Positions 1 to 10,123 are shown, numbered from the stretch's first letter. The stretch: 64,000 nt of DNA from Verrucomicrobiota bacterium (GCA_023386835.1 JAEWIY010000216.1:52709-116708); one strand, 5' to 3'. Made by a program: numbers and translations. The notes: generated from the sequence alone by a model not told the origin.

Positions 1-2
1 CC

Positions 3-3000
3 GAATTGCTGGGCGCAATCACGCTGCCGGAACCACGCAGCAGCACCTTGCAGCAGGCGTTGACCGGCGCCGACGAAGCGCAGTGGATCGAGCTCAGCGG
101 CTACATCCGTTCAGTCGCGTCCAACGGCGCCTGGACCCGCCTTTCGGTGCTGACACCCGGAGGGGAATTTACCGCGGTCGTTCCCGCCCACGAACCGCTC
201 GACCATCTGCGCGGCGCCATTGTCCGCATTCGCGGCGTCTGCAGCGCCCTGACCAACGAGCGGCGCCAGCTCACCGGCGTGGAGCTCTGGGCACCTTCGG
301 CCAATGCCGTGCGGATCGAAACGCCCGCGCCCGCCGCCCCCTTTTCGCTGCCGATCCAGTCGATTGCCAGTCTGCAACAATTCAACGTCCTGCAATCCAC
401 GCTCCGGTTGGTCCGCATCGCCGGAACCGTTGTGCATCACTTGCCCGGCCGGCTCGTTTTCGTCGACGACGAGGACGAAACCATCCGGATCCTCAGCTCA
501 AGTCCGGAACGTCTGGCCCCGGGCGACCGCATCGAGGCCGTCGGCCTGCCCGGTCGCGAGAATTCACAACTCGTGCTGCGGGAAGCGGTGTATCGGCGCA
601 TTGGACACACAACCGAACCCCACCCGATCGAGGTTGGATCCGGCACGTTGCTGCACGAAGATCTCGACGGTAAACTGGTCCGGCTCGAAGCAACGCTGCG
701 CGCCGCCGTACGGCGGGGCGACGAACTGCGGCTGATGCTTCAATCCGGAGATCTCGCCTTCGACGCGATCGTGCCGGGCGAACTCGATGAAGCCGGCTGG
801 CCCGCCGGCTCCCTCCTTCAGCTCACCGGCGTGTATGAGCTTGTTCGCGACGAGTACCGCGCTCCCCGCTCGCTGCGGCTCCAGCTGCGTCGCCCGGACG
901 ACCTCCTGGTGCGGAGCCGCCCGCCGTGGCTCACCACCGGTCGCGCCCTGAACCTCACCGGGGGTCTCGTCCTCCTGCTCCTCGCCGGCCTGGGCTGGGT
1001 GCGCTCCCTGCGGCGCCGCGTGCGCGCGCAGACCGGCGAGATCCGCAACCAGCTTTCCAAGGTCGCCAGCCTCGAGGCGCGTCATCGCGGCATCATCGAG
1101 AGCGCGTCCGACTTCATCTTCACGGCCAACCTCGACGGCACCCTCACTTCAATCAACCCCGCCGGTGAACAATTGACCGGCTACACGCGCGAAGAGGCCC
1201 TGCACCTGCAGGTGCGGGACCTGATCGCACCGGAGGACCAGGCCGAGGGACTCGCGATGCTCGATCTTTGGTCGGCGGCCGATGGCAGCGCGACCTTCCA
1301 GTGCCGCTTCATGCGCAAGGATGGCGAACGGGTTTGGGTGGAAACGAGCACGCGTCTGCTCCGCGAGGATGGCCGTTCCGTCGGACTGCTTGGCGTCGTC
1401 CGGGATTTCACCGCCCGCCGCCGCCACGAGGAGGCGTTGATGCAGGCGCGCGACGCCGCCGAGGCCAACGCGCGGGCCAAGAGCACCTTTCTGGCCAACA
1501 TGAGCCATGAGATTCGCACGCCGATGAACGGCGTGATCGGCATGAGTAACCTCCTGTTGGATACACGGCTGGAGCCCCACCAGCACGAGTTTGCCGAGAC
1601 AATCCGCAACTCGGCCGAGTCCCTGCTGACGGTGCTCAACGACATCCTGGACTTCTCCAAGATCGAGGCCGGCAAGCTGCAGCTCGAGGAACTGGATTTC
1701 GACATCAACGAAAGCGTGGAAAGCACGCTGGAGCTGATGGCCGCGCGGGCGTCGGCCAAACGCCTGGAACTCGCCGCCTTCGTGCCCCCCGACGTGCCGG
1801 ACTGGGTCCGCGGTGATCCGGGTCGTTTACGGCAGGTCCTGCTCAACCTGCTCGGCAACGCGATCAAGTTCACCCAACGGGGCGAGATTGTGGTGCGCCT
1901 CGAACTCGAGAATGAGGGCGAAACGAAGGCGCAGATCCGTTTTGAGGTGACAGACACGGGCATCGGCCTTTCACCGGCGGCGCAGGCCTCGCTCTTCCAA
2001 CCGTTCACGCAGGCTGACAGCTCGACCACGCGACGTTTCGGCGGGACCGGACTCGGCCTCGCGATCTGCAAGCAGATCGTTGAGCTGATGGGCGGCACCA
2101 TCGGCGTCGTCAGCGAACTGGGACAGGGATCCACCTTCTGGTTCTCGATCCCGTTCCGCAAGGGCACACCCCACAGCCAGCCCAATGACCAAGCACCGGG
2201 GAGCGCATCCCACGTGCTCGAAGGCCTGCGCGTTGCCGTGGTCGACGACCACGAAACCAACCGAACGCTGTTGCAGCACTATCTCGCAGCCTGGGGCGCG
2301 CACTCGGAGTGCTTTACCAACGGTGCGGAAGCTTTGGACGGAATGCGCCAGGCCGCGGCTCGCCAGACGCCGTTCGGGCTGGCGTTGCTCGACTTCCAGA
2401 TGCCGGAGATGAACGGGCTCACGCTGGCTCAGCACATTTCACAGGACCCGGCGCTCCGTGGCGCCAAGTGCCTGCTGCTCACGTCCATCGACCAGCGCTT
2501 TTCGTCAGAGGAACTCGCCAGCAGCGGTATTGCGAAAGTGATGACAAAGCCGATCCGACGGAACGATCTGCGTGCCGCCATCCGCGCCTGTGTCGTCTCG
2601 CCTGAGACCGCAGCGGCGGTGGTGCGACCAGTTGCTCCTTCTCCCGCCCCGGCTCACAATCCAAATGCGCTGCGGGTCCTGGTGGCCGAAGATAACGTGG
2701 TTAACCAACGCGTCGCGCGGCTGCAGCTGGAGAAACTCGGCCATCGCGTGGATCTGGTGGGCAACGGCCTTGAAGTGCTCGAGGCGCTGGAGCGCGCCCC
2801 GTACGACCTAGTCCTGATGGATTGCCAGATGCCGGAGATGGACGGCTACGAAGCCACACGTCGTATCCGCGCGGGAACGTCACAACCCGACATTTTGATC
2901 GTGGCCCTGACGGCACACGCGATGGAGGGTGATCGGGAAGCCTGCCTTGCCGCCGGTATGAACGACTACCTCAGCAAACCGGTGCGACTGCCCGGGCTGC

Positions 3001-3077
3001 AGGCCGTTTTGGAGAAACTGGAGCCAACGCTGCTCCAGCGCCGCCAACGCCGCCTCACGGTGCCCAACGCCGCCTGA
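3..3077 (+). CDS. Hybrid sensor histidine kinase with two receiver domains (5' partial)
   Basis: A membrane-bound hybrid kinase that should autophosphorylate and pass phosphate to its own receivers. The reading frame is open to the window edge, so the true start is probably upstream; a TTG at 6 is the first possible start and is used for numbering. Residues about 1-310 are strand-rich, repetitive and OB-fold-like, probably periplasmic. A membrane helix lies near 318-336, then a PAS domain at about 355-475. The HisKA box reads MSHEIRTPMNG with His501. An HATPase with N-box NLLGNAIKF and glycine box GGTGLGLA follows. Two receivers come next, with phosphoacceptors Asp796 (LLDFQMPEMNG) and Asp939 (LMDCQMPEMDG). 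No regulator gene sits beside it, so the output is unknown. Domain assignment is secure; the input signal is not. Confidence 0.93.
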   Translation, partial: ELLGAITLPEPRSSTLQQALTGADEAQWIELSGYIRSVASNGAWTRLSVLTPGGEFTAVVPAHEPLDHLRGAIVRIRGVCSALTNERRQLTGVELWAPSANAVRIETPAPAAPFSLPIQSIASLQQFNVLQSTLRLVRIAGTVVHHLPGRLVFVDDEDETIRILSSSPERLAPGDRIEAVGLPGRENSQLVLREAVYRRIGHTTEPHPIEVGSGTLLHEDLDGKLVRLEATLRAAVRRGDELRLMLQSGDLAFDAIVPGELDEAGWPAGSLLQLTGVYELVRDEYRAPRSLRLQLRRPDDLLVRSRPPWLTTGRALNLTGGLVLLLLAGLGWVRSLRRRVRAQTGEIRNQLSKVASLEARHRGIIESASDFIFTANLDGTLTSINPAGEQLTGYTREEALHLQVRDLIAPEDQAEGLAMLDLWSAADGSATFQCRFMRKDGERVWVETSTRLLREDGRSVGLLGVVRDFTARRRHEEALMQARDAAEANARAKSTFLANMSHEIRTPMNGVIGMSNLLLDTRLEPHQHEFAETIRNSAESLLTVLNDILDFSKIEAGKLQLEELDFDINESVESTLELMAARASAKRLELAAFVPPDVPDWVRGDPGRLRQVLLNLLGNAIKFTQRGEIVVRLELENEGETKAQIRFEVTDTGIGLSPAAQASLFQPFTQADSSTTRRFGGTGLGLAICKQIVELMGGTIGVVSELGQGSTFWFSIPFRKGTPHSQPNDQAPGSASHVLEGLRVAVVDDHETNRTLLQHYLAAWGAHSECFTNGAEALDGMRQAAARQTPFGLALLDFQMPEMNGLTLAQHISQDPALRGAKCLLLTSIDQRFSSEELASSGIAKVMTKPIRRNDLRAAIRACVVSPETAAAVVRPVAPSPAPAHNPNALRVLVAEDNVVNQRVARLQLEKLGHRVDLVGNGLEVLEALERAPYDLVLMDCQMPEMDGYEATRRIRAGTSQPDILIVALTAHAMEGDREACLAAGMNDYLSKPVRLPGLQAVLEKLEPTLLQRRQRRLTVPNAA

Positions 3078-3308
3078 GCGTCCTCGCGCTTCGCGCACCG
3101 CAGCCCGCCTTGCACCAACGCCAGCGGCCCGGCGAGCGGCCCATCGCGGCGACATCCCTCGGCCCCGCCCATGCAGGTGCGGACAGTCACCTAACACTCA
3201 AGCCGCTACGCCTCCGAATCTTACAAAGCACGAGGCGGCCCTGTGCGCCTCCTGCCTGTTTCGCTCTTTTCTCGCTGGCGCCGTTCGGCCACCGTGGGCG
3301 GTTTTTGC

Positions 3309-4712
3309 ATGCACACGCTCCGCACGGAGAGCCTGACCCGATTAACTTGGCCGATCTTCCTCCAGCACATGGCGCACTCTTGCGTCCTGCTGGTGGATTT
3401 CTGGTTCTTCAGCCATTTATCGGACGCGGTGGCGGCCACCGTCGGACAGTTGTTGCCGGTCATCTGGCTCGGCGCGTTTGTCATCCCGGTGTTCGCCGGC
3501 ACCGGCGTGTCGGTGGCATCCCAATACATGGGCGCGCGGCAATACGACCGGGTGGTGCCGACGTACATGATGAACCTGACCAGCACCGCGACGCTGGGCA
3601 CGCTGTACGCCGCGTTCCTCTGGATCTTTGCCGCGGACATCGGCCGCTGGATGGGGCTCGATGCAAGCCTCAACGAATATGCGACGACGTACCTGCGCTG
3701 GCAGAGCGCCTACTTTGTCTTCCTCGGGGTCTCGGTCGCCTACAACGCCGTGCTTTCCTCCCGCGGCATGACGAACTGGCTGATGCAGAACTCGTTCGTC
3801 GTCGCAGGCCTCAACCTCGCGCTGGCCAGCTTGTTTGTCCTCGGTTTTGGCTGGGGCATTCGCGGCGTGGTCGTGGCCGCGGTGACCGGCGTCGCGTGCG
3901 CCACCGGGTTGGCGATGTGGCACGTCCACCATCGCCTGGGCATCCGCTTTCAGCGCCGGGGCGCGTTGCAGGCCATGCGCGGGGTCTTCCGCCCGATGAT
4001 GCGTATTGGAATTTCCAATGCACTGGAGCCCTTCAGTTACACGGTGCAGCAGATCATCATCTCCTCGATCATCATCTCGATGGGCGTGACGGCGATGGCG
4101 GCCAACAGCTACGCGAGCCGCGTGCAGATGTTCCAGATCACCTTCGCCATTTCACTCGCCTTGGGCGCCCAGATCCTCATGGCCCACTGGGCCGGCGCGC
4201 AGCGGCACCAGGATGTCCATCAACTGTTCTGGAAGATCGTGCGTCGCGCGACGGTGGTCTCCTTCGTCTACGCCGCGGCGATGTGGATCTTCGCCGAGTC
4301 TGTGCTCGGTTTGTTCACCGCCGATCCGGCCATGAAAAGCCTCGGTCGCTCGCTGCTCTTGATCGCCCTGTTCTACGAACCGGCCCGGGCGATCAACATC
4401 GTCGGCGGCTTCTCGCTCAAGACGGTCGGCGACGCGCGATTCCCGATGATTGTGGGCATGCTCTTCATCTGGGGCATTCTTCCGGTGATTGTCTTCATCC
4501 GTGATACGTGGGGCATCTCCCTGGTCGGGCTGTGGCTCTGCTTCGCCTTTGACGAGATCGTGCGAGCCGGAATCAACCTTTGGCGCTGGCAGACCGGCCG
4601 GTGGAAAACGATGGGCATCGTCGAACCGGTGGATCCCACCGCGGCTGCGAACGTGGTGGCCGACCCGCTTTCGTCGGCCGAAACCGCGGCTCCCGTGGCC
4701 CGGCCGACCTGA
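3309..4712 (+). CDS. MATE family efflux transporter
   Basis: A 467-residue integral inner-membrane protein with about twelve hydrophobic segments, the usual size for the MATE (multidrug and toxin extrusion) family, which exports cationic compounds by Na+ or H+ antiport. The start region TRLTWPIFLQHMAHS resembles the first MATE helix. The stretch AGTGVSVASQYMGARQYDR matches the conserved first MatE repeat, and a similar segment recurs in the second half. The ATG at 3309 is preferred over an in-frame start 22 codons upstream because the extra residues do not resemble the family. It is followed in the same direction by an MFS exporter after about 110 bases, so the two may be co-transcribed. The substrate cannot be inferred. 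Confidence 0.9.
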   Translation: MHTLRTESLTRLTWPIFLQHMAHSCVLLVDFWFFSHLSDAVAATVGQLLPVIWLGAFVIPVFAGTGVSVASQYMGARQYDRVVPTYMMNLTSTATLGTLYAAFLWIFAADIGRWMGLDASLNEYATTYLRWQSAYFVFLGVSVAYNAVLSSRGMTNWLMQNSFVVAGLNLALASLFVLGFGWGIRGVVVAAVTGVACATGLAMWHVHHRLGIRFQRRGALQAMRGVFRPMMRIGISNALEPFSYTVQQIIISSIIISMGVTAMAANSYASRVQMFQITFAISLALGAQILMAHWAGAQRHQDVHQLFWKIVRRATVVSFVYAAAMWIFAESVLGLFTADPAMKSLGRSLLLIALFYEPARAINIVGGFSLKTVGDARFPMIVGMLFIWGILPVIVFIRDTWGISLVGLWLCFAFDEIVRAGINLWRWQTGRWKTMGIVEPVDPTAAANVVADPLSSAETAAPVARPT

Positions 4713-4822
4713 CACCATACCATGCGTTTGAGGATATTCCGGCCTGCTCTGCGAGGCGTCCGTTTGCCGCTGCCTCAGCGCCCCCGCGGGGGCGCGGTGA
4801 CGAACAGCGGTCGGCTCCGCCC

Positions 4823-6052
4823 ATGAAAATGGACTGGCGGCAACTGTTTGCCTCGCTGCGTCAGCGTCCCAACCTGCCGGGACTGCTGCTCTCGACCGTC
4901 GCGCTGGGACTGGCGTTCTCCTTCGTCTCCCCGTTCCTCTCCATGTGGGGAACGACGGAAGTCGGCCTGTCGCCGTTTCAATTCGGGCTGTTCATGACCG
5001 TCGTTGCGTCCTGCTCGATGGTGCTCAGCACCGTCTTGGCACGGCTCTCGGACACGCGGCTGTCGCGACGCACGGTTCTGCTTCTCGGCAGCGCCAGCGG
5101 CGCGCTCGGCTTCACGGGATATGCGCTCCTGCGCGACCCTTTGCTCTTGTTGCTCGTCGGCGGAACCTGCGTCGCGGTCGCGTCCGTCTGCTTCTCGCAA
5201 CTGTTCGCGCATGTGCGGGAGACGTTCGGGCACGCTCGTGTCCCGCGGGCAGAAGCCGGCTTCATCATGAGCATCGTGCGAATCGGGTTCTCGGTCGCCT
5301 GGACCTTTGGTCCCGCCGTCGGAGCGGTCATGATGACCCAGCTTGGGTTTGTGGGGCTCTTCCTCACTGCGGCCACGTTGTATTTGGTTTTCCATCTCGG
5401 CGTCTGGCGATTCGTGCCGACCCACCAACGTCCGCGGCCGTTGGTCCGGCCCAACACACCCTCTGTCTGGCGCGTCCTCACGCGCCGCGACCTGCTCCTG
5501 AGTTTCCTCGCCTTCGTCCTGGTTTTCGCCGCGACGGCGATGAACGCCCTGACGCTGCCGTTGCTCGTCACCCAAGTGCTGGGCGGCAGCGGCCGGGATC
5601 TCGGCATCACCTTTGGGATCGGGCCGTTGGTGGAGATTCCCCTGATGTTGTGGTTCGGCCAGCTCGCCGCGCGCGGCCACCAAGAACGGCTGCTCTACCT
5701 CGGCGCCGCCATTACCGCTGTGTACTACTTCGGTTTGTCCTTCGTGCAGGCGCCGTGGCAGGTCTTCCCGCTGCAAGTGCTGAGCGGCGCGTCCTTCGCC
5801 ATCCTCACCAACGTGGCGATTCTGTACTTCCAGGACCTTGTGCCGGGACAAACGGGGTTGGCCACCAATATGTTCTCCAACGCGAGCAACCTGGGCAATC
5901 TCGGCGGCTTTTTCGCGTTCGGCGCCCTCCTCCAACACACCGGTCATCGCGGTGTGGTCCTGGTCTGCGCGCTGCTCGCCGCCAGCATGCTCGGCCTGCT
6001 CTTCACCAGTCACACGCTGCGCGACCGACTCGCGAAGTCGGAACCGAGCTGA
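4823..6052 (+). CDS. MFS transporter, SetA-like sugar efflux type
   Basis: A 409-residue major facilitator with about twelve membrane helices. The first loop carries SDTRLSRRTVLLLG, the family's motif-A region, and the second half repeats the topology. Overall layout and motifs resemble the SetA/SetB sugar efflux transporters, which expel sugars or sugar analogues. The chosen start, ATG at 4823 (MKMDWRQLFASL), begins just before the first helix; a longer frame upstream gives an Arg/Gly-rich tail overlapping the MATE gene and is rejected. A glycoside hydrolase follows after about 105 bases, which suits a sugar-related role. Family is fairly certain; substrate is inference. Confidence 0.85.
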   Translation: MKMDWRQLFASLRQRPNLPGLLLSTVALGLAFSFVSPFLSMWGTTEVGLSPFQFGLFMTVVASCSMVLSTVLARLSDTRLSRRTVLLLGSASGALGFTGYALLRDPLLLLLVGGTCVAVASVCFSQLFAHVRETFGHARVPRAEAGFIMSIVRIGFSVAWTFGPAVGAVMMTQLGFVGLFLTAATLYLVFHLGVWRFVPTHQRPRPLVRPNTPSVWRVLTRRDLLLSFLAFVLVFAATAMNALTLPLLVTQVLGGSGRDLGITFGIGPLVEIPLMLWFGQLAARGHQERLLYLGAAITAVYYFGLSFVQAPWQVFPLQVLSGASFAILTNVAILYFQDLVPGQTGLATNMFSNASNLGNLGGFFAFGALLQHTGHRGVVLVCALLAASMLGLLFTSHTLRDRLAKSEPS

Positions 6053-6157
6053 GGTCGGTTTGGCGCACGCGGGGGAAGCCGCGCACTTTACCTCGGCGGT
6101 TATCCGACTACGGTCGAGCCTGCCGCGGCCCACGGGGTCGTCGGCCACCCTGCCCCT

Positions 6158-7834
6158 ATGTTGCGCCTCAACCTGCTCCTCCTGCTGGTCGTTGTTCTAG
6201 CGCCCCGACTGCCCGCCGACGAATTCCCGGTCCAGATCGAGGTCGATGCTTCCGATGTCCTCGGCGAGTTGAAGCCCATCTGGCGTTTTTTCGGCTGCGA
6301 CGAACCGAACTACGCGACGATGAAGGACGGCCGCAAGTTGCTGGGCGAACTCGGCGAATTGCGACCGCAGCAGGTCTATTTTCGCACCCACAACCTGCTC
6401 TGCACCGGCGACGGGACGCCAGCGCTCAAATGGGGCAGCACCAACCTCTACACCGAGGACGAAGCGGGCCGGCCGCAGTACGACTGGACTGCCATCGACC
6501 GGATTTTCGACACGTACCTCGCGCGCGGGGTGCGGCCCTTCGTGCAGATCGGCTTCATGCCGCAGGCGCTCTCGACGGCGCCGGAACCTTACCAGCACGC
6601 CTGGCGACCGGGCCTGCCCTACGAGGACATCATCACCGGCTGGGCGTACCCACCGAAAGACTACGACCGCTGGCGCGACCTCAACGAGCAATGGGTTCGC
6701 CACTGCATCGAGCGCTACGGCCGCGAGGAGGTGGAACAATGGTACTGGGAGGTCTGGAACGAGGCGAACGGCCACTACTGGAAAGGCACACCGGAGGAGT
6801 TTCACCGGCTGCACGATTATGCGATCGACGGTGTGCGACGCGCGCTGCCCACCGCGCGGGTCGGCGGACCGCATGTCGCGGGGAGCGGCGGCGCCTTCAT
6901 GGATGCCTTCCTCCAGCACATCGTTCATGGGACCAACCACGCCACGGGCGAGACCGGCACTCCGACCGACTTCCTCGCCTTTCACGCCAAGGGGCAACCT
7001 ACGTTCGTGGACGGTCATGTGCGGCTGGGAATGCACGCGCAGCTGAAGGCCATCGACAACGGCTTCCGCAAGATCGCCGCGATCCCGGAGCTTCGCGACC
7101 GGCCCATCATCATCGGCGAGTCCGATCCGGATGGCTGCGCCGCCTGCACCTCCCAGGTGTACCCGCAGAACAACTACCGCAACGGCGCGCTCTACGCCAG
7201 CTACACCGCGGCGAGCTTCGCGCGCAAACACGCGCTGGCGCGACGTCACGGCGTGAACCTTGAGGGTGCGTTGACCTGGGCGTTTGAGTTTGAGGACCAA
7301 CCCTATTTTGCAGGTTTCCGCGTGCTGGCGACCAACGGGATCAATCTTCCCGTGATGAACGTCTTCCGGATGATGAGCCGGATGGGCCCGGATCAGGTCG
7401 CGGTCCGGAGTTCAGCCGAAATTCCGCTTGATACGCTGCTGGAGCGCGGCGTCCGCGGGAATCCCGACGTGGCCGCGCTCGCCAGCCGCGACGGCCACAG
7501 CGTATCCATTCTGCTCTGGCACTATCACGACGATGATGTGCCCGGGCCGGACGCCTCCGTGAGCCTCGCGGTCGGCGGCCTTGGCCGAGCGACGGAAGTT
7601 CGCGTGCAGCACTTCCGCATCGACGAGACCCACAGCAACGCGTTCACGGCCTGGCAGCGACTTGGCAGCCCTGCTGGGCCGAATACCGGGCAATATCAGC
7701 AGCTCATCGCCGCCGGCCAACTCGTGGAGCTGTCCAACGCTTCGCCCACCGCCACGGTCGAGAACGGGCGAGCCCAATTGTCATTCAACTTGCCGCGGCA
7801 AGCGGTCTCGCTGGTGGTTCTTCACCCCGAATAG
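6158..7834 (+). CDS. Secreted GH39-like glycoside hydrolase (beta-xylosidase type)
   Basis: A 558-residue exported protein with a short signal peptide ending near PRLPADE. The fold is a TIM-barrel glycosidase. The acid/base Glu202 sits in VWNEANGHYW and the likely nucleophile Glu321 in IIIGESDPDG, the pattern of retaining clan-A enzymes and closest to family GH39 (beta-xylosidases, alpha-L-iduronidases). The C-terminal 130 residues form a beta-sandwich typical of GH39 enzymes, in which DGHSVSILLWHYHDDD is recognisable. The enzyme probably cleaves xylosides or uronic-acid-containing glycans in the periplasm or outside. A sugar exporter lies upstream and an aldose epimerase two genes downstream. 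The exact substrate is not visible. Confidence 0.85.
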   Translation: MLRLNLLLLLVVVLAPRLPADEFPVQIEVDASDVLGELKPIWRFFGCDEPNYATMKDGRKLLGELGELRPQQVYFRTHNLLCTGDGTPALKWGSTNLYTEDEAGRPQYDWTAIDRIFDTYLARGVRPFVQIGFMPQALSTAPEPYQHAWRPGLPYEDIITGWAYPPKDYDRWRDLNEQWVRHCIERYGREEVEQWYWEVWNEANGHYWKGTPEEFHRLHDYAIDGVRRALPTARVGGPHVAGSGGAFMDAFLQHIVHGTNHATGETGTPTDFLAFHAKGQPTFVDGHVRLGMHAQLKAIDNGFRKIAAIPELRDRPIIIGESDPDGCAACTSQVYPQNNYRNGALYASYTAASFARKHALARRHGVNLEGALTWAFEFEDQPYFAGFRVLATNGINLPVMNVFRMMSRMGPDQVAVRSSAEIPLDTLLERGVRGNPDVAALASRDGHSVSILLWHYHDDDVPGPDASVSLAVGGLGRATEVRVQHFRIDETHSNAFTAWQRLGSPAGPNTGQYQQLIAAGQLVELSNASPTATVENGRAQLSFNLPRQAVSLVVLHPE

Positions 7835-7904
7835 GCGGACTCTCCGTCGGCCAAACCAACCCGTTCTTACAGTCAATCTGCATTATGCTGTGCGCTGGCC
7901 AAGA

Positions 7905-8885
7905 ATGCGTTATATCAGTCTGACCCCGAACCCCCGTCCGACCTTGCCCCGTCGAAGCTTGCGTGTCCCCCCTCTCACCACGGCCTTCCTCGCGCCTTGG
8001 CTGCTCAGCGCGCTCGCTCATGCGGCCGATCCACGCGTCACCATCGTCGCGCACGCCGACCCCGACTACCTCGCGAGCCGCTACGATGCCGCCGGCAACC
8101 TGCGGACTGAAACTTACTTTGTTCTCCAAGGGCAGCACTTCCCGGGGCTGATCCGGGACCGCTCGCTGGAGAAGACGACCATTCACGACGTCGCTCGGGT
8201 GCTCGCGCCGGAGTTGGCGAAACAACAGTACATGCCGGCGAAGGATGTGGCGGAAGCCGACCTCATGCTCGTGGTGCATTGGGGTACGACCGTGCGCACG
8301 CGACCGGACGTCGAGCACTACATGAAAATGCAGGACGACCACGCCCAGACGCGCGACTTCAACATGGAGTACACCGCGGCCATGGTCGACGAAAGCGCCC
8401 CGCAGGACATGGAGAGAAACGCCGATCATGCGCTGCGTTACACCGAGCAGCTGCAAAGCGATTATTACTCCGGCGCCGGCGCGTGGACGAACGTCGCGCT
8501 CGATCGCACGATGGAACACCTGCAACGGCTGTCCATGGCGCAACTGCTCGGGTTTGACGCCGAGCTGCAGCACGGCCTCAGCCCGTTTGTGACGACCCGC
8601 ATGCAGACCCTGCGTTCGATGCTGGACGACGAACGCTATTTCATCGTCGTGATGGCCTACGATTTCCCCCATTTTCGGAGCAGCGGCATGAAGGACGCCA
8701 AACGACTCTGGGCCTGCCGCCTCAGCGTCCACTCGCCCGGCATGAATTTCCGTCGGGCCTCCGTCCAGCTCAGCCAGTCCGGCGCAGACTTCTTCGGCAC
8801 CAACAATCCGCTCGCCACGATTCGCCGTCAGTCGATCCGCACCGGTACGGTGGAAATCGGCGAGCCGACAGTGGTCGAGTGGTAG
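7905..8885 (+). CDS. Secreted protein of unknown function
   Basis: A 326-residue protein that I do not recognise. It starts at ATG 7905 with a basic, proline-rich N-terminus and a hydrophobic run (TTAFLAPWLLSALAHA) that looks like a signal peptide cleaved before ADPRVT. The mature part is mixed alpha/beta, rich in Asp, Arg and Tyr, with no transmembrane helices and no catalytic motif I can name. A middle stretch is Met- and acid-rich (HYMKMQDDHAQTRDFNMEY). It lies 70 bases after the GH39 gene, but nothing proves a shared role. Codon use fits the neighbours, and the long intact frame with a signal sequence supports a real gene. Confidence 0.75.
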   Translation: MRYISLTPNPRPTLPRRSLRVPPLTTAFLAPWLLSALAHAADPRVTIVAHADPDYLASRYDAAGNLRTETYFVLQGQHFPGLIRDRSLEKTTIHDVARVLAPELAKQQYMPAKDVAEADLMLVVHWGTTVRTRPDVEHYMKMQDDHAQTRDFNMEYTAAMVDESAPQDMERNADHALRYTEQLQSDYYSGAGAWTNVALDRTMEHLQRLSMAQLLGFDAELQHGLSPFVTTRMQTLRSMLDDERYFIVVMAYDFPHFRSSGMKDAKRLWACRLSVHSPGMNFRRASVQLSQSGADFFGTNNPLATIRRQSIRTGTVEIGEPTVVEW

Positions 8886-9022
8886 TCGCACCGGCGCCGA
8901 TTGGGTCGCGCCGCAGAGTGCCCCACCGCGCGGGGCTTTGAACCCCGCGATCAGGATAACTGGTCGGTCCAACGAAACACCGATTGCGGCGGGCCTTCGC
9001 TCCCGTACGCTCGAACGGTATT

Positions 9023-10096
9023 ATGCAAGTTACCGTGCAACCCTTCGGACGAACGGCAGACGGTCGCGCCGTGCAACTCTACACCCTCCGCCACCCTGGC
9101 GGCGTGCAGGTCGACATCATGGATCTCGGTGCGACCATCGTCCGGGTTGTGGCGCCGGATCGTGACGGCCACAGGGCTGACGTCGTGCTCGGCTTCAACG
9201 AGGCGGCTCCGTATGAAACGGTTTCTCCCTACTTTGGCTCGACCATCGGTCGCGTGGGAAACCGGATCCGCGACGGTCGCTTCACGCTCGACGGCCGTGA
9301 GTATCAATTGGCGCAGAACAACACGCCCAACGACCGGCCGTGTCACCTGCACGGAGGCGTGAAGGGTTTCGACAAGGTCCTGTGGGAAGCGGAGCCCGTA
9401 GTCGCCGATCAGCCGACACTCCGCTGTCGCTACACGAGTGTCGACGGCGAGGAAGGTTATCCGGGCACACTCCGGGTGGTGGTCACGTTCACGCTGTCCG
9501 CCGACGGGGCCCTGCGTATCGACTACGCGGCGACCACGGACCAGCCCACGCCGGTTAACCTCACCAACCACACCTATTTCAACCTGCGCGGTGAGTCAGC
9601 CGGGTCGATCCTCGACCACGAGTTGCAGATCGATGCCACTCACTACACGCCCGTCGACGCCGGCCTGATCCCGACGGGGCAGCTCGCTCCGGTGGTGGAT
9701 ACACCCTTCGACTTTCGACAGCCGCACCGGATCGGCGAACGAATCGAAGCCGCGAACGAACAGTTGAAGCTGGCCGGTGGATACGACCACAACTTTGTCC
9801 TTTCCCCCCAGCCGACGGCGGAGCCCCGGCGCGTGGCGCGCGTGGTGGAACCCGCCACGGGTCGCACCCTGGAGGTCAGCACGACCGAACCTGGCGTGCA
9901 GTTCTACAGCGGCAACTTTCTGGACGGAACGTTGCAGGGAAAATCCGGCGCGACCTACGCGCGCCGCAGTGGCTTCTGCCTGGAGACTCAGCATTACCCG
10001 GACGCGGTGCATCACGCGAATTTTCCCAGCATTATCCTGTCACCAGATCGCACCTACCGGTCCACGACCGTCTACCATTTCGGCACGATCCGCTAA
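9023..10096 (+). CDS. galM: Aldose 1-epimerase (galactose mutarotase)
   Basis: A 357-residue enzyme that interconverts alpha and beta anomers of free aldoses such as galactose or glucose. The fold is recognised from GATIVRVVAPDRDG near the N-terminus, substrate-binding NRIRDGRF, the catalytic His183 in NLTNHTYFNLRG, and the catalytic base Glu321 in FCLETQHYPDAVHH, all in family order and spacing. No signal peptide is seen with the ATG at 9023; an earlier in-frame ATG at 8984 adds 13 unconserved residues. A perfect 14-base palindrome resembling a LacI-family operator lies 14 bases past the stop. The gene ends a run of sugar-related genes. Confidence 0.93.
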   Translation: MQVTVQPFGRTADGRAVQLYTLRHPGGVQVDIMDLGATIVRVVAPDRDGHRADVVLGFNEAAPYETVSPYFGSTIGRVGNRIRDGRFTLDGREYQLAQNNTPNDRPCHLHGGVKGFDKVLWEAEPVVADQPTLRCRYTSVDGEEGYPGTLRVVVTFTLSADGALRIDYAATTDQPTPVNLTNHTYFNLRGESAGSILDHELQIDATHYTPVDAGLIPTGQLAPVVDTPFDFRQPHRIGERIEAANEQLKLAGGYDHNFVLSPQPTAEPRRVARVVEPATGRTLEVSTTEPGVQFYSGNFLDGTLQGKSGATYARRSGFCLETQHYPDAVHHANFPSIILSPDRTYRSTTVYHFGTIR

Positions 10097-10109
10097 CCGC
10101 GGTACGCCA

Positions 10110-10123
10110 CTCAAGCGCTTGAG
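10110..10123. promoter_or_regulatory. Palindrome resembling a LacI-family operator
   Basis: The sequence CTCAAGCGCTTGAG is a perfect 14-base palindrome with the AAGCGCTT core typical of LacI/GalR-family operators. It lies 14 bases after the mutarotase stop codon and has no T-run, so it does not look like a terminator. No LacI-type DNA-binding gene is in the window. Chance occurrence cannot be excluded. Confidence 0.3.

Noticed and set aside
4945..7263. 772-codon plus-strand frame bridging the MFS and GH39 genes
   Set aside because: It runs out of frame through two well-supported genes and is Arg/Pro-rich without family features.
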